From assembly GCA_963709395.1 (NCBI GenBank), contig CAVPWP010000004.1, positions 5,514-69,513 of the forward strand: 64,000 nucleotides of DNA, in the 5' to 3' direction. Every line of letters begins with the position of its first letter. Position 1 is the stretch's first letter. Positions 18,407 to 27,984 of the stretch are shown piece by piece. The translations under genes were made by a program, and so were the position numbers. The notes under the pieces were generated by a model that worked only from the letters and a program-made list of their open reading frames with translations, did no database searches and was not told the origin of the DNA. Source of the DNA: CAVPWP01 sp963709395. GTDB lineage: Bacteria; Pseudomonadota; Alphaproteobacteria; Rhodobacterales; Rhodobacteraceae.

Positions 18407-19656
18407 GCGGCGATGGAAGTATACCCTGAGACCGCCACGTCAATGCGGTTGATCGACGGCTTGCGCCCCTCGAACCTTTCACCCAGCGTCTGTGGGCCCG
18501 CGGTGATCTGGAAATAGTCGTAGTCGCGCGGCCGGTCGAAGGCGCACAGATACTGGAAATGGCGCCGGAAGAAGCGCCAGCGCATCTTCGCCTGCGCCTC
18601 GTCCGTCAGGGTCTGCGAAAAGGCCGCCGACAGCACCAGAGGCCAGCGCTTGTCGGGCCCCGCGACGCCCGAGACCGCGACCGGGTCGCAGAGCGCGAAG
18701 GAACAGGGGTCTCCCGGCGCCGTCACGTCGACCCAGGCAAGCTCGTCGCGCGCCGAGAGAAACCGCAGGTCGCGGCGCAGCCGGTGGGCATCGGGCAGGA
18801 AGCTGATCATCGGCATCACCTCGCCCAGCGTCAGGAGCGACAGCGCCGGTCCGTTCGCCGGCACCCGTCCCGCGCGGATCAGGTCGGCCAGGATCGACAC
18901 CGCCAGATGCGCGCCCGAACTGTGGCCCACCACCAGCACCTCGTCGGCGTCCGTGGTCAGGGCCTTGGCGATCGCCTCGCCGAACTCCTTCAGCCGCGCC
19001 TCGAGCTCGGGCGGATAGGCGCCACGCAACTGGGCCGAATAGGCGAAATCATGCATCAGGTAATAGGCGAAAAGCCGTCGGTCGATGCGCCGGAAGCCCC
19101 GCAGGATCAGCACGATCAGCGGCAGCGCCACGATCCAGCCGGCGCCAGGCCAGCCGATGGCGGACTGGACCAGGCCAGACACCAGCGCGCCAAGCGCCCA
19201 GGCCACGCCAACGGCAAGGAGAAGCTGCATCAAAAGCATCCCGACCGGGTAGAGCGCCGCAAGGACCGGACCCTTGCCCAGCAGGGTCAGACGGCCGAAG
19301 GCGCCGGTCGACAGGTAGATCCACACGGTGCGGATCAGGGCCAGATAGGTGGCGAGGATGCCGGTCTTCATCGAGCTTCGCACGATGTCGGACCAGAGCA
19401 GAACCTCGACCCGGGCGACGGTGACGTCACGGCCGAAAGTCCCGCGCACCATCCAACCGAAGCGGTCGCCCTTCGAGGCCTTCAGCGCGATGTCATAGCC
19501 CGAGATCCCGGCCTGTTTGGCTGCCTCGGCGCGGTAAAGCTCGCGGTAACGGCGCGGGTGAATGGGGTCATAGCCCGGCAGGTAGAAGACCCGCCGCTTG
19601 CCCACGGTTGCATTGGCCGAAGGCCCGTGCCCGCCGCTTTGCTCGTCCGAAACCAT
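18403..19656 (-). CDS. Membrane-anchored alpha/beta hydrolase-like protein
   Basis: A 417-residue protein. The N-terminal part begins KRRVFYLPGYDPIHPRRYRE, the central part has two or three transmembrane helices (about 118-175), and a hydrolase-like segment carries the nucleophile-elbow motif VVGHSSGAHLA (about 245). The C-terminus (SINRIDVAVSGYTSIAA) is soluble. It may hydrolyse an ester or act as a lipase-like enzyme at the inner membrane. Candidate acid and histidine residues cannot be assigned by eye. It precedes and overlaps the P450 gene by 4 bp. Confidence 0.7.
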   Translation of the reverse strand: MVSDEQSGGHGPSANATVGKRRVFYLPGYDPIHPRRYRELYRAEAAKQAGISGYDIALKASKGDRFGWMVRGTFGRDVTVARVEVLLWSDIVRSSMKTGILATYLALIRTVWIYLSTGAFGRLTLLGKGPVLAALYPVGMLLMQLLLAVGVAWALGALVSGLVQSAIGWPGAGWIVALPLIVLILRGFRRIDRRLFAYYLMHDFAYSAQLRGAYPPELEARLKEFGEAIAKALTTDADEVLVVGHSSGAHLAVSILADLIRAGRVPANGPALSLLTLGEVMPMISFLPDAHRLRRDLRFLSARDELAWVDVTAPGDPCSFALCDPVAVSGVAGPDKRWPLVLSAAFSQTLTDEAQAKMRWRFFRRHFQYLCAFDRPRDYDYFQITAGPQTLGERFEGRKPSINRIDVAVSGYTSIAA

Positions 19657-19728
19657 GCGGCGACATTAGCGCGAGATTGGGGCAAAAATAAGCCACCCCG
19701 TCTGCCGAACGCCCGGAAATCCGCCGTC

Positions 19729-20481
19729 TCAGCCAAAGGCCTGGAGCGCTGGGAACTGTTCGTTCAGCCACCAGGCGAAATCGGTGAAGCTGCCGGTCAG
19801 CATCAGAAGGCCCACGGTCCAGAGCAAAAGCCCCATGGTCCGTTCGATCCGCTCCATATGGCGCTTCATCCAGGACATGAGGCCCGTCATGCGCGGAAAG
19901 AAGGCCGCCACCAGCAGGAACGGAATGCCCAGCCCCAGCGCATAGGCCGCCAGAAGCGTGGTGCCCCGCGCCACGTCGCCTTCTGAGGCCGCCAGCGACA
20001 GGATCGCACCGAGGATCGGGCCGATGCAGGGCGTCCAGCCGAAGGCGAAGGCAAGGCCCAGGACATAGGCGCCAAAGGCCGACCCGCCCCGATCGCCCGC
20101 GTCCATCCGCATGTCGCGGTCGAGAAAGCCGATCCGGAAAACGCCGATGAAATGCGCGCCGAAGAGCATCACCACCGCCCCGGCGACGATCACGAACCAG
20201 TCCTGGTTCTGCAGAAAGAACCGCCCGAAGGCCGAGGCCGTGAAGCCAAGGAACAGGAACACCGTCGACAGCCCGAGCACGAAGAACAGCGCCGAGGTGA
20301 TGACGCGGCGTCGGGCCTTGGTCTCGCCCTCCATCTCGCTCACCGAGATGCCGCCCATATAGGCCAGGTAGGGCGGCACGATGGGCAGGACGCAGGGGCT
20401 GAGGAACGACAGCACCCCCGCCGCCGCAGCGATCATCATCGCGGGCAGAAGGCTCGCGTCGAAGATGTCGAAACCGAACAT
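19729..20481 (-). CDS. ccdA: Cytochrome c biogenesis protein CcdA
   Basis: A 250-residue thiol-electron carrier with six membrane helices. It moves reducing equivalents from cytoplasmic thioredoxin to periplasmic thiol proteins for cytochrome c maturation. The two reactive cysteines lie in GVLSFLSPCVLPIVPPYLAY (helix 1) and AFAFGWTPCIGPILGA (helix 4). No ccm genes adjoin it. The tusA gene is divergent. Confidence 0.92.
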   Translation of the reverse strand: MFGFDIFDASLLPAMMIAAAAGVLSFLSPCVLPIVPPYLAYMGGISVSEMEGETKARRRVITSALFFVLGLSTVFLFLGFTASAFGRFFLQNQDWFVIVAGAVVMLFGAHFIGVFRIGFLDRDMRMDAGDRGGSAFGAYVLGLAFAFGWTPCIGPILGAILSLAASEGDVARGTTLLAAYALGLGIPFLLVAAFFPRMTGLMSWMKRHMERIERTMGLLLWTVGLLMLTGSFTDFAWWLNEQFPALQAFG

Positions 20482-20598
20482 GCGGTGTCCCCTTTTCCCT
20501 CCAGATAGGCGAGGCGCGCGGGAAGGTCACGCCCCGACTGATCGCGCAGCGCTCACATCTCGGTGGACAAAGTGAAACATCACCCCTAATCGCCGGCC

Positions 20599-20826
20599 AT
20601 GGGTTTCGATCAGGACATAGACGCGCGCGGGCTCCTCTGCCCGCTTCCGGTGCTCAAGGCCGCCAAACGGTTGCGCGAAATGGCACCCGGCGAGGTGCTG
20701 CGGCTTCAGGCCGACGACCCCGCTGCCGTGGTCGACGTGCCGCATTACTGTCGGGAAAGCGGGAATGTCCTGAGCCACACGGCCGAAGACGACGCCGCCA
20801 CGCTCTACTTCATCCGCAAGGTCTGA
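20599..20826 (+). CDS. tusA: TusA family sulfurtransferase
   Basis: A 75-residue sulfur carrier with the signature LDARGLLCPLPVLKAAKRL-like block (here DARGLLCPLPVLK), whose cysteine (about residue 14) carries the persulfide. It passes sulfur for tRNA thiolation or cofactor synthesis. A second cysteine near the end (HYCRESG) is also typical. It is a single gene between divergent ccdA and convergent rne, ending in a GC-rich hairpin. Confidence 0.9.
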   Translation: MGFDQDIDARGLLCPLPVLKAAKRLREMAPGEVLRLQADDPAAVVDVPHYCRESGNVLSHTAEDDAATLYFIRKV

Positions 20827-20827
20827 A

Positions 20828-20855
20828 CCCGGGCGGGTGTCTCCGCCCGCCCGGG
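20828..20855. terminator. GC-rich hairpin between convergent tusA and rne
   Basis: CCCGGGCGGG pairs with CCCGCCCGGG around a short loop, located between the two stop codons. It lacks a long T run on either side, so termination strength is uncertain. Confidence 0.6.
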
Positions 20856-20865
20856 ATCAACGCTA

Positions 20866-23568
20866 TCAGGTTCCGACCGACCACCAGCCACGGCGTCGCG
20901 GCTTGGCAGGTGCCTCTTCTGCGGCGGCCACTTCCTTCACGGGTTCCGGCTCGGGCGCAGGTGCGGGCTGGGCTTCTGGCTTGGCTTCGGGCGCGGCCTC
21001 CGCCGCAGCCGGTTCGACCTTTGCCGGTTCCGACGCCGCCTCGGCTTCGGCAGCCTTCTCGGCGGCGGACTTGCGCTTTCGTGGCGCGCGCTTGGGCTTG
21101 GCCGCCGGCTCTTCGGCCACTTCGGCCTCCGGCGCAGCAGCCTGCGGCGCGGCCTCGGCCTCAGTCACGGTCTCAGTCACGGCCTCGGAAACGGGTGCCT
21201 TCGGCTTGCGCGTCCGGGTGCGGGTCCGGGGTTTGGGGGCGGGCTTCGCCGCCACCTCTTCGCCAGCCGCGTCTTCCGCGCCAGCCGTATCGGCGGCGGC
21301 AGCCACGACAGGCTCGGCGACCGGAGCGACATCGCCGCCATCGGCGCTGTCGTCCCGCGGCGTTCCATCCGTCCGTGCGTCCTGGCCGTTGCCATTCCCG
21401 CCACCCTTCCGGCGACGCCGGCGCCGGCGCTTCTTGCGGCCCGGCTGTTCGCCGTTCTCGCCCGCCGCAGCGGCATCCCCACGGTCGTCGCCGCGTCGAT
21501 CGCTCCGCTTTTCGGTCTTCTCCTCGTCGCGCTCTTCCGCCTCGTCCTCGGCCTCGATCTCGGCAAGATCGTCCTCGTCGAAATCGGCCATCAGTGATGC
21601 GTCGACGGACACGACCGGCGCCACCGCCTCGACCACACGGGTCGCGGTCTTGAACTTCTCGATCGAGAAATCCGGGCTGATCAGGTGCGGATCGCCCTCG
21701 ATGCGCACCGACATGCCATAGCGCGCCTCGATCTGGGCGATGTGGTCGCGCTTCTGGTTGATCAGGAAGTTGACGATGCTCACCGGCGCCTTCAGCAGGA
21801 CCTCGCGCGACCGCCGCCGCACGCCTTCCTCCTCGAGCTGGCGCAGGATCATCAGGCCCAGGCTGTCGTCCGAGCGCAGGAGACCGGTGCCATGACAGGC
21901 CGGGCACGGCTGCGTCGTCGCCTCGAGCATGCCGGGGCGCAGGCGCTGGCGGCTCATCTCCAGCAGGCCGAAGCCCGAGATGCGGCCGACCTGGATGCGG
22001 GCGCGGTCGGTCTTGAGCTTGTCCTTCAGGCGCTTCTCGACGGCGGCGTTGTTCTTGCGCTCTTCCATGTCGATGAAGTCGATGACGATCAGCCCGGCAA
22101 GGTCGCGAAGACGCAGCTGCCGCGCGATCTCCTCGGCGGCCTCGAGGTTGGTCTCGAGCGCGGTTTCCTCGATCGAGCCCTTCTTGGTCGCCTTGCCCGA
22201 GTTGATGTCGATGGCCACCAGCGCCTCGGTCACACCGATCACGATGTAGCCGCCCGACCGAAGCTGCACGACCGGGTTGAACATGGCCCCCAGGTAGCTT
22301 TCGACCTGGTAGCGCGCGAAAAGCGGCATCTGTTCGGCGTAATGCTTCACGTTCTTGGCGTGGGACGGCATGATCATCTTCATGAAGTCCTTGGCCGTCC
22401 GGTAGCCCAGATCGCCCTCGACCAGAACCTCGTCGATGTCCTTGTTGTAGAGATCGCGGATCGACCGCTTGATGAGGTTGCCTTCCTCGTAGATCTTCGC
22501 GGGCGCCACCGATTTCAGCGTCAGCTCGCGGATCTGCTCCCACAGGCGCAGGAGATATTCGTAGTCGCGCTTGATCTCGGTCTTGGTGCGCTTTGCTCCC
22601 GCCGTGCGCACGATCAGGCCCGCCCCTCTGGGCACCTCGATCTCCGAGGCGATCTCTTTCAGCTTCTTGCGGTCCTGCGCATTGGTGATCTTGCGGCTGA
22701 TGCCGCCCCCGCGCGCGGTGTTGGGCATGAGCACGCAGTAGCGGCCCGCAAGGCTGAGATAGGTCGTCAGCGCAGCACCCTTGTTGCCGCGCTCTTCCTT
22801 GACCACCTGCACCAGCATGATCTGGCGGACCTTGACGACTTCCTGGATCTTGTATTTCCGCGGGCGCGGCTTGCGCACCTGGCGGTAGTCGTCGCTGTCG
22901 TCTTCTTCGGCGACGGATTCGATCTCGGAGTCGCGTTCGGACGCGGTGTCCATGGCGCGAAACGGGCCGTCCTCGGCGTCGTCGTCGCTTTCGGGCGCCA
23001 GCGCGGCCTCCCGTGCCGAGGGCGTTTCGACCGGCGTCTCGGCGACACGGTCGATGGGCGAACTGCCCTCGTCCTCGCCCAGGTCGACCACGTCCATCCC
23101 GGGGATGCTTTCGGACGGGAGGTCGGACCCGTTCTCGCCCTCGGCGTCGGACACATCGACGATGTCGTCGCTGACCGTCTTTTCGGCCTGCGAGTCGGAC
23201 CGCGACCGGCCGCGCGAGCGGGACCGCGACCGGCCGCGCGGCTTCTTCTCGCCGCGCTCCTCGTCGTCCTGCGCTTCGGCGTAGGCGGCCTCCTCGGCCA
23301 GCAGCGCCTCGCGGTCGGCGATCGGGATCTGGTAGTAGTCTGGATGGATTTCCGAGAACGCGAGGAAGCCGTGGCGATTGCCGCCGTAATCGATGAAGGC
23401 CGCCTGAAGCGACGGTTCGACCCGGGTTACCTTTGCAAGGTAGATGTTGCCGGCGAGCTGGCGCTTGTTCTCTGATTCAAAATCGAATTCCTCGACCTTG
23501 TTTCCGTCAACCACCACGACGCGGGTCTCTTCCGCGTGGGTGGCGTCAATAAGCATTTTGGAGGGCAT
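20866..23568 (-). CDS. rne: Ribonuclease E/G (degradosome endoribonuclease)
   Basis: A 900-residue essential endoribonuclease for mRNA decay and rRNA/tRNA processing. The S1 domain (about 36-270) is split by an acidic and Arg/Ser-rich insert (about 100-240), as in alphaproteobacterial RNase E. The 5'-sensor and DNase I-like catalytic region include VAIDINSGKATKKGSIEETA and VIDFIDMEERKNN. The Zn-link is CPACHGTG near residue 560. The C-terminal third is disordered: an Arg-rich RNA-binding stretch (KKRRRRRRRKGGG) and long Ala/Pro/Glu runs that act as a degradosome scaffold, ending PRRRGWWSVGT. Confidence 0.95.
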   Translation of the reverse strand: MPSKMLIDATHAEETRVVVVDGNKVEEFDFESENKRQLAGNIYLAKVTRVEPSLQAAFIDYGGNRHGFLAFSEIHPDYYQIPIADREALLAEEAAYAEAQDDEERGEKKPRGRSRSRSRGRSRSDSQAEKTVSDDIVDVSDAEGENGSDLPSESIPGMDVVDLGEDEGSSPIDRVAETPVETPSAREAALAPESDDDAEDGPFRAMDTASERDSEIESVAEEDDSDDYRQVRKPRPRKYKIQEVVKVRQIMLVQVVKEERGNKGAALTTYLSLAGRYCVLMPNTARGGGISRKITNAQDRKKLKEIASEIEVPRGAGLIVRTAGAKRTKTEIKRDYEYLLRLWEQIRELTLKSVAPAKIYEEGNLIKRSIRDLYNKDIDEVLVEGDLGYRTAKDFMKMIMPSHAKNVKHYAEQMPLFARYQVESYLGAMFNPVVQLRSGGYIVIGVTEALVAIDINSGKATKKGSIEETALETNLEAAEEIARQLRLRDLAGLIVIDFIDMEERKNNAAVEKRLKDKLKTDRARIQVGRISGFGLLEMSRQRLRPGMLEATTQPCPACHGTGLLRSDDSLGLMILRQLEEEGVRRRSREVLLKAPVSIVNFLINQKRDHIAQIEARYGMSVRIEGDPHLISPDFSIEKFKTATRVVEAVAPVVSVDASLMADFDEDDLAEIEAEDEAEERDEEKTEKRSDRRGDDRGDAAAAGENGEQPGRKKRRRRRRRKGGGNGNGQDARTDGTPRDDSADGGDVAPVAEPVVAAAADTAGAEDAAGEEVAAKPAPKPRTRTRTRKPKAPVSEAVTETVTEAEAAPQAAAPEAEVAEEPAAKPKRAPRKRKSAAEKAAEAEAASEPAKVEPAAAEAAPEAKPEAQPAPAPEPEPVKEVAAAEEAPAKPRRRGWWSVGT

Positions 23569-24182
23569 GGGTTCTTTCCGCCGCCGGCATCGCGATCGGA
23601 AGACCCGGGAGGGCCAGCAAACGCAACGGGGGGGCTTTTCAGGGCGAAGCGACGCGGCGTGCCGGGCCTCCGGTCACCCGATCCGGGTTCCGGCAGAATT
23701 CCGACTGTCCTCGCGCGCGTCATCGCGGTTCTTCTCCGGCACCTTCGTGAGGCGCCCGTTCACGGCCCGACGGCGGCACTGGCCGCGTGGGGCAATTCGG
23801 TGGCCTTCCGGCCGATCGGTCCGATTCCAGTCGCCCGGCAGCAGGTGCATCGGGACGGCTGACATCGGCGAAACAAACAGGGCGCATCACGACTGGTGGC
23901 GCAATCACCCGTTCAACCACCATAAGGGTCATGCCGCGCGGAACACAATGGTCAATGTCGGGTCGGGGCGGTTCGCTCCGTCAGTCAGGTCACGGCACAG
24001 GGCGTGATGGCGCCGCACCGGCGCGTCACAAAACAGGCCCGAAGCCGCGAAGCCCGCCCTGAAGGAGGGCCGACCGCTGCGAGGAACCGCAGTTCCCAGA
24101 CAAGCGCGCCAGGACCGACTGGACGTTCATTCCCAGATCCGAACGCCCACAAGACCGACGGGAAACGCGGACGCTCCCACTC
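23569..24182 (-). promoter_or_regulatory. Long leader/intergenic region upstream of rne
   Basis: 614 bp with no supported gene between dctD and rne. RNase E genes in other proteobacteria carry long structured leaders through which the enzyme regulates its own mRNA. This region could do the same on the reverse strand, but no specific structure was identified by eye. Confidence 0.4.
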
Positions 24183-25514
24183 CTAGAGGTAATCCGACCG
24201 GTTCAGCCCGTATTTGGCCATCTTCTCGTTCAACGTCCGGCGCGGCAGGCAAAGCTCTTCCATCACGTTCACGATCGACCCCTTGTGGCGGCGCATCGTG
24301 TTGTCGATCAGCATCCGCTCGAAGGCCTCGACGTATTCCTTCAGCGGCTTGCCTTCGGTCGTCATGGCCGGCTGCGAGCTGTCGTTATCCGCCATCAGAA
24401 GCGAGGTGATCGTACCGGTGCCGCGCCGCGCCTGAAGCACCGCCCGTTCGGCGAGGTTCTGCAACTGGCGGATATTGCCCGCCCAGGGCGCCTGCAGCAG
24501 TTCGGCGGCCTCCTGGGCCGAGAGTTCGGGCACCTCGCAGCCGTATTCCTCGGCGAATTCCTCGGAGAAGCGGGTGAACAGGGTCAGGATGTCCTCGCCC
24601 CGCGTGCGCAGCGGCGGAAGGGTGATCTTCATCGCGGCGAGCCGGTAGTAGAGGTCGGGCCGCAGCACGTCCTCGCAGCTCTTGCCCTGTTCCTGCAGGT
24701 TCGAGATCGCGACGATGCGCGTCTCCGCCGGCAGGCCCTGTTCGTTGATCCAGCCCAGAAGCCGCGCCTGCGCCCCGGGCGGCAGCGCGTCGATATCCTC
24801 GAGCACAAGCGTGCCGCCGCGGGCCTCCTCGATCAGAGGCAGCGTGCCGCCCTCGTCCATCGGTCCGAAGATGCGGCGCGACAGATGGCCCTCGTCATGC
24901 CCTGCGCAGGAAAAGATCACGAACTTGCGCCCGGCTTTCGCACCGACCGAATGCAGCGCATGGGCCACCAGCGTCTTGCCGGTGCCCGTCTCGCCGTCGA
25001 TCAGGACATGTCCCTCGGCCTGCCCGAGGTCGAGAATGTCCTCGCGCAGCCGTTCCATCACCGGCGAGGTGCCGACAAGCTTCTTCATCATGCCGCTGCC
25101 ATCCGAAAGCTCGCGCCGCAGCGCCCGGCTGTCGAGCGTCAGGCGCCGCGAATTCGTGGCCTTCTTGGCAAGCTCGGTCATCCGGTCGGGGTTGAACGGC
25201 TTTTCGAGGAAGTCGAAGGCGCCGACCCGCATCGCCTCGACCGCCATCGGCACGTCACCGTGACCGGTGATCATGATGACGGGCAGCGCGCTGTCGACGC
25301 TCATCAGCCGCTTGAGGAAGGCCATGCCGTCCATACCGGGCATCTTGATGTCGCTGACCACGACCCCGGGATAATCCGTGCCAACCGACTTCAGCGCATC
25401 CTCGGCGCTGGCGAAGGTTTCGGTATCGAACCCCGACAGCGCAAGCCACTGGCTGATCGACTGGCGCATGTCCTGTTCGTCGTCGACGATCGCGATCTTC
25501 ATTGCCTGCGCCAT
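24183..25514 (-). CDS. dctD: DctD-type response regulator (AAA+ domain without GAFTGA)
   Basis: A 443-residue regulator of C4-dicarboxylate transport. The receiver domain (about 5-120) has DDEQDM, the phosphorylated Asp in VVVSDIKMPGMDG and the conserved Lys in FLEKPFNPDR. The AAA+ domain has an intact Walker A, GETGTGKT, and a Walker B-like LVLEDIDALP. The C-terminal Fis-type helix-turn-helix is LCLPRRTLNEKMAKYGL. The segment that should hold the sigma-54-contacting GAFTGA loop instead reads RRIFGPMDEGGTLPL and is shortened. The ATG at 25514 lies 4 bp after the dctB stop. Confidence 0.85.
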   Translation of the reverse strand: MAQAMKIAIVDDEQDMRQSISQWLALSGFDTETFASAEDALKSVGTDYPGVVVSDIKMPGMDGMAFLKRLMSVDSALPVIMITGHGDVPMAVEAMRVGAFDFLEKPFNPDRMTELAKKATNSRRLTLDSRALRRELSDGSGMMKKLVGTSPVMERLREDILDLGQAEGHVLIDGETGTGKTLVAHALHSVGAKAGRKFVIFSCAGHDEGHLSRRIFGPMDEGGTLPLIEEARGGTLVLEDIDALPPGAQARLLGWINEQGLPAETRIVAISNLQEQGKSCEDVLRPDLYYRLAAMKITLPPLRTRGEDILTLFTRFSEEFAEEYGCEVPELSAQEAAELLQAPWAGNIRQLQNLAERAVLQARRGTGTITSLLMADNDSSQPAMTTEGKPLKEYVEAFERMLIDNTMRRHKGSIVNVMEELCLPRRTLNEKMAKYGLNRSDYL

Positions 25515-25518
25515 GACC

Positions 25519-27271
25519 CTACTCCGCCGCTGCCAATCGACTGCCCAATGCAGGCAGGCGTATCTCGAACACCGCTCCACCCTCGCGCCCGTTGCGCGCG
25601 GTCAGCCGGCCCCCAAGGTCGTTCACGATGCCCGAGGAGATGGCAAGCCCCAGACCCACGCCATCCCCCGGCGCCTTGGTGGTGTAGAAGGGCTCGAACA
25701 GGTTCTCGAGGTCCTTGATGCCCGCACCGTTGTCGCGCACCGCGATCATCACGGTGTCGCCGGTCGAGACGATGATCTGGATCTCGGGCCGGGCCACGGT
25801 CTTCGTGGCGTCGAAGGCGTTGCGCAGAAGGTTGATCAGCACCTGTTCAAGGCGCACCCGATCGGCCTCGACCATGACCGGCTGGCGCGGGATGTTGCGC
25901 ACGATCGACACGTCGCGGCGGCGCAACTGCGGCTCCATCATGGCCAAAGCCGATGAAACGCAATCCCTTACATCGACGGCCTCGAACGCCTCGCCGCCCT
26001 TGCGCGCGTAGCTCTTGAGCTGCCGCGTGATCGCGCCCATCCGGTCGATCAGGTCGTCGATCCGCTGGAAGGACGACAACGCCTCGTCCGGCCGCTTGCG
26101 CTGGAGCAGCAACTTGGCCCCCGCAAGATAGGTCTTCATCGCCGCCAGCGGCTGGTTCAGCTCGTGGCTGACAGCGGCCGACATCTCGCCCAGGGCGGCC
26201 AGTTTCGAGCTTTGCTGAAGCGTCTGTTCGGCCACTTCGAGGTTGCGTTCCGCCCGTTCCCGCTCGGCGATTTCCCGCTGCAGCGCCGCGTTCAACTGGC
26301 GAAGTTCCGCCGACTCGCGCAACGAGAACAGCAGCCGCGACGTCGCCCGGCGGCTGACGAAGAAGAACGCGAGCGCCAGGAGAATCGCGAAGCCCATGAT
26401 CTCGAGCGCGATCACCGCGTTCACCCGTTCTCGCACACCCGAATAGGTGGTGAAGCTGGTCATCCGCCAGCCCTGGAAGCCGATACGCGCCTCCTGGCGC
26501 ATCACGGCCTCGCCCCGCAGGTAGGTATCGGCAGGAATCGCCGTCCAGTCGGCGGTGGCGCGCACGGCGCGCTGGATCGCAGACGGCGCGGACCGCGCGG
26601 CCAGGGCCTCGGCCTCGGTGCGGCCGCGCCAGCTGCTTTCGGTCGACAGGATGATCCGGCCCTCGCTGTCGGTCACCATGACAGCGTCGGAAAACCCAGC
26701 CCAGCTGTACTGGAATTTCTGCAGATCGACGGTCACGAGGACCACGCCGATCGATCGCCCATCCGCCGTGACCTTGCGGGAATAGACGAATTCGAAGCCG
26801 CCGCTGTCGACCTCGGCGATGGTGAAGACCGTGTCGTTCGACCGCATCGCCTCGACGAAATAGCCGGCACTGCGAAAGCTCGTACCCAGTTCGGACCGGT
26901 CGGTCGCGGCCACCGTGCGGCCATCAGCATCCAGAAGACGCAAGCGAGGCTGCGCCGATCTCGTCCCGGTAGGAAATCAGCCGCTGCGAGGATTGCGCGA
27001 AGTCGCCCGAGGCGAGGGCCCCGATCAGCGCGGGGTCGCGCGACAGCAGAAGCGGCACCACCGAATTGCGCTGAAGCTCGCTCAGCAGGTTGCCGGAATA
27101 CAGCGCCAGCCGCACCTCGGCCCGGTTGCGGGTGCTCTCGGTGAAGCGTTCGGTCAGAAGGCTGTTGGTGATCCAGACGACCGTGACCGCCAGCGTGATG
27201 AACGCAAGCATGAGAAACCGGACACGCCAGGTGGCCGGTCCGCCCTTCCGCGTGTCGGTGGGTGCGTCCAT
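25519..27271 (-). CDS. dctB: DctB-type sensor histidine kinase (one frameshift)
   Basis: The reconstructed protein is about 583 residues. The first transmembrane helix is FLMLAFITLAVTVVWITNSL, followed by a periplasmic Cache-type sensor, a second helix (IALEIMGFAILLALAFFFV), a coiled coil (about 280-330), a HisKA domain with the phospho-His in SAAVSHELNQPLAAMKTYL, and a HATPase domain with DNGAGI and GDGVGLGLAIS. An extra base near 26942 splits the frame; the correct reading is GAASLRLLDADGRT. The 3' part is immediately upstream of dctD. No dctPQM transporter genes lie in the window. Confidence 0.87.
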
Positions 27272-27302
27272 GGATCGAATGTAGGCGCTTCGCGGGCTTC
27301 GC

Positions 27303-27971
27303 TCAAGCGGTGACGAAGGTCTCGGCCAGCGCCCTGAACATCGCGGCCCCGTCGGACAGCCCCAGGGCGGGGTCGGCCGCGCGTTCAGGATGCGGCATCA
27401 GCCCCAGGACCCGCCGGTTTGCCGAGAGGATACCGGCGATCCGGTCGACCGAGCCGTTGAGGTCGGCGGCATAGCGGAAAGCCACGCGATCCTCGCCGCG
27501 CAAACGGTCCAGCGTCTGGGCATCGGCGGTGTAGTTGCCGTCGTGATGCGCCACGGGAAAGACGACGCGCTGTCCAGCAGCATACCCGGAGGTGAAGCTG
27601 CTTTCGGCAGTTTCCACTGTCAGGTCAACGGGTTTGCAGATGAACTTGAGGCCCGAATTGCGCATCAGCGCGCCGGGCAGAAGCCCGGTTTCCAGCAGGA
27701 CCTGGAACCCGTTGCAGATGCCGAGCGCATAGCCGCCGCGGTCGACATGCGCCCGCAAGGCGGCGGTGACCGGTGAACGCGCCGCGATCGCGCCGCAGCG
27801 CAGGTAGTCGCCGAAGGAAAACCCGCCCGGCACACCGACCACGTCCGTCCCCTCGGGCAGCGCGGTGTCCTTGTGCCACACCATGTCAACCGAGAACCCC
27901 GCGGCGCGGAAAGCCGTGGCAAGGTCACGGTCGCAGTTCGATCCGGGGAAGACGAGGACGGCGGCTTTCAT
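27303..27971 (-). CDS. purQ: Phosphoribosylformylglycinamidine synthase subunit PurQ
   Basis: A 222-residue class I glutamine amidotransferase that supplies ammonia for FGAM synthesis together with PurL and PurS. The nucleophile cysteine is in LGICNGFQVL and the His-Glu pair in LMPHPERA. The ATG at 27971 gives the canonical N-terminus MKAAVLVFPGSNCDRD. It is the last gene of purC-purS-adh-purQ, separated from purS by an unrelated dehydrogenase gene. Confidence 0.95.
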   Translation of the reverse strand: MKAAVLVFPGSNCDRDLATAFRAAGFSVDMVWHKDTALPEGTDVVGVPGGFSFGDYLRCGAIAARSPVTAALRAHVDRGGYALGICNGFQVLLETGLLPGALMRNSGLKFICKPVDLTVETAESSFTSGYAAGQRVVFPVAHHDGNYTADAQTLDRLRGEDRVAFRYAADLNGSVDRIAGILSANRRVLGLMPHPERAADPALGLSDGAAMFRALAETFVTA

Positions 27972-27984
27972 GTCGGGTGTCCCT

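Noticed and set aside
23444..24007. A 187-residue plus-strand frame upstream of rne
   Set aside because: It overlaps the rne start antisense, has a random composition of residues and no ribosome site.
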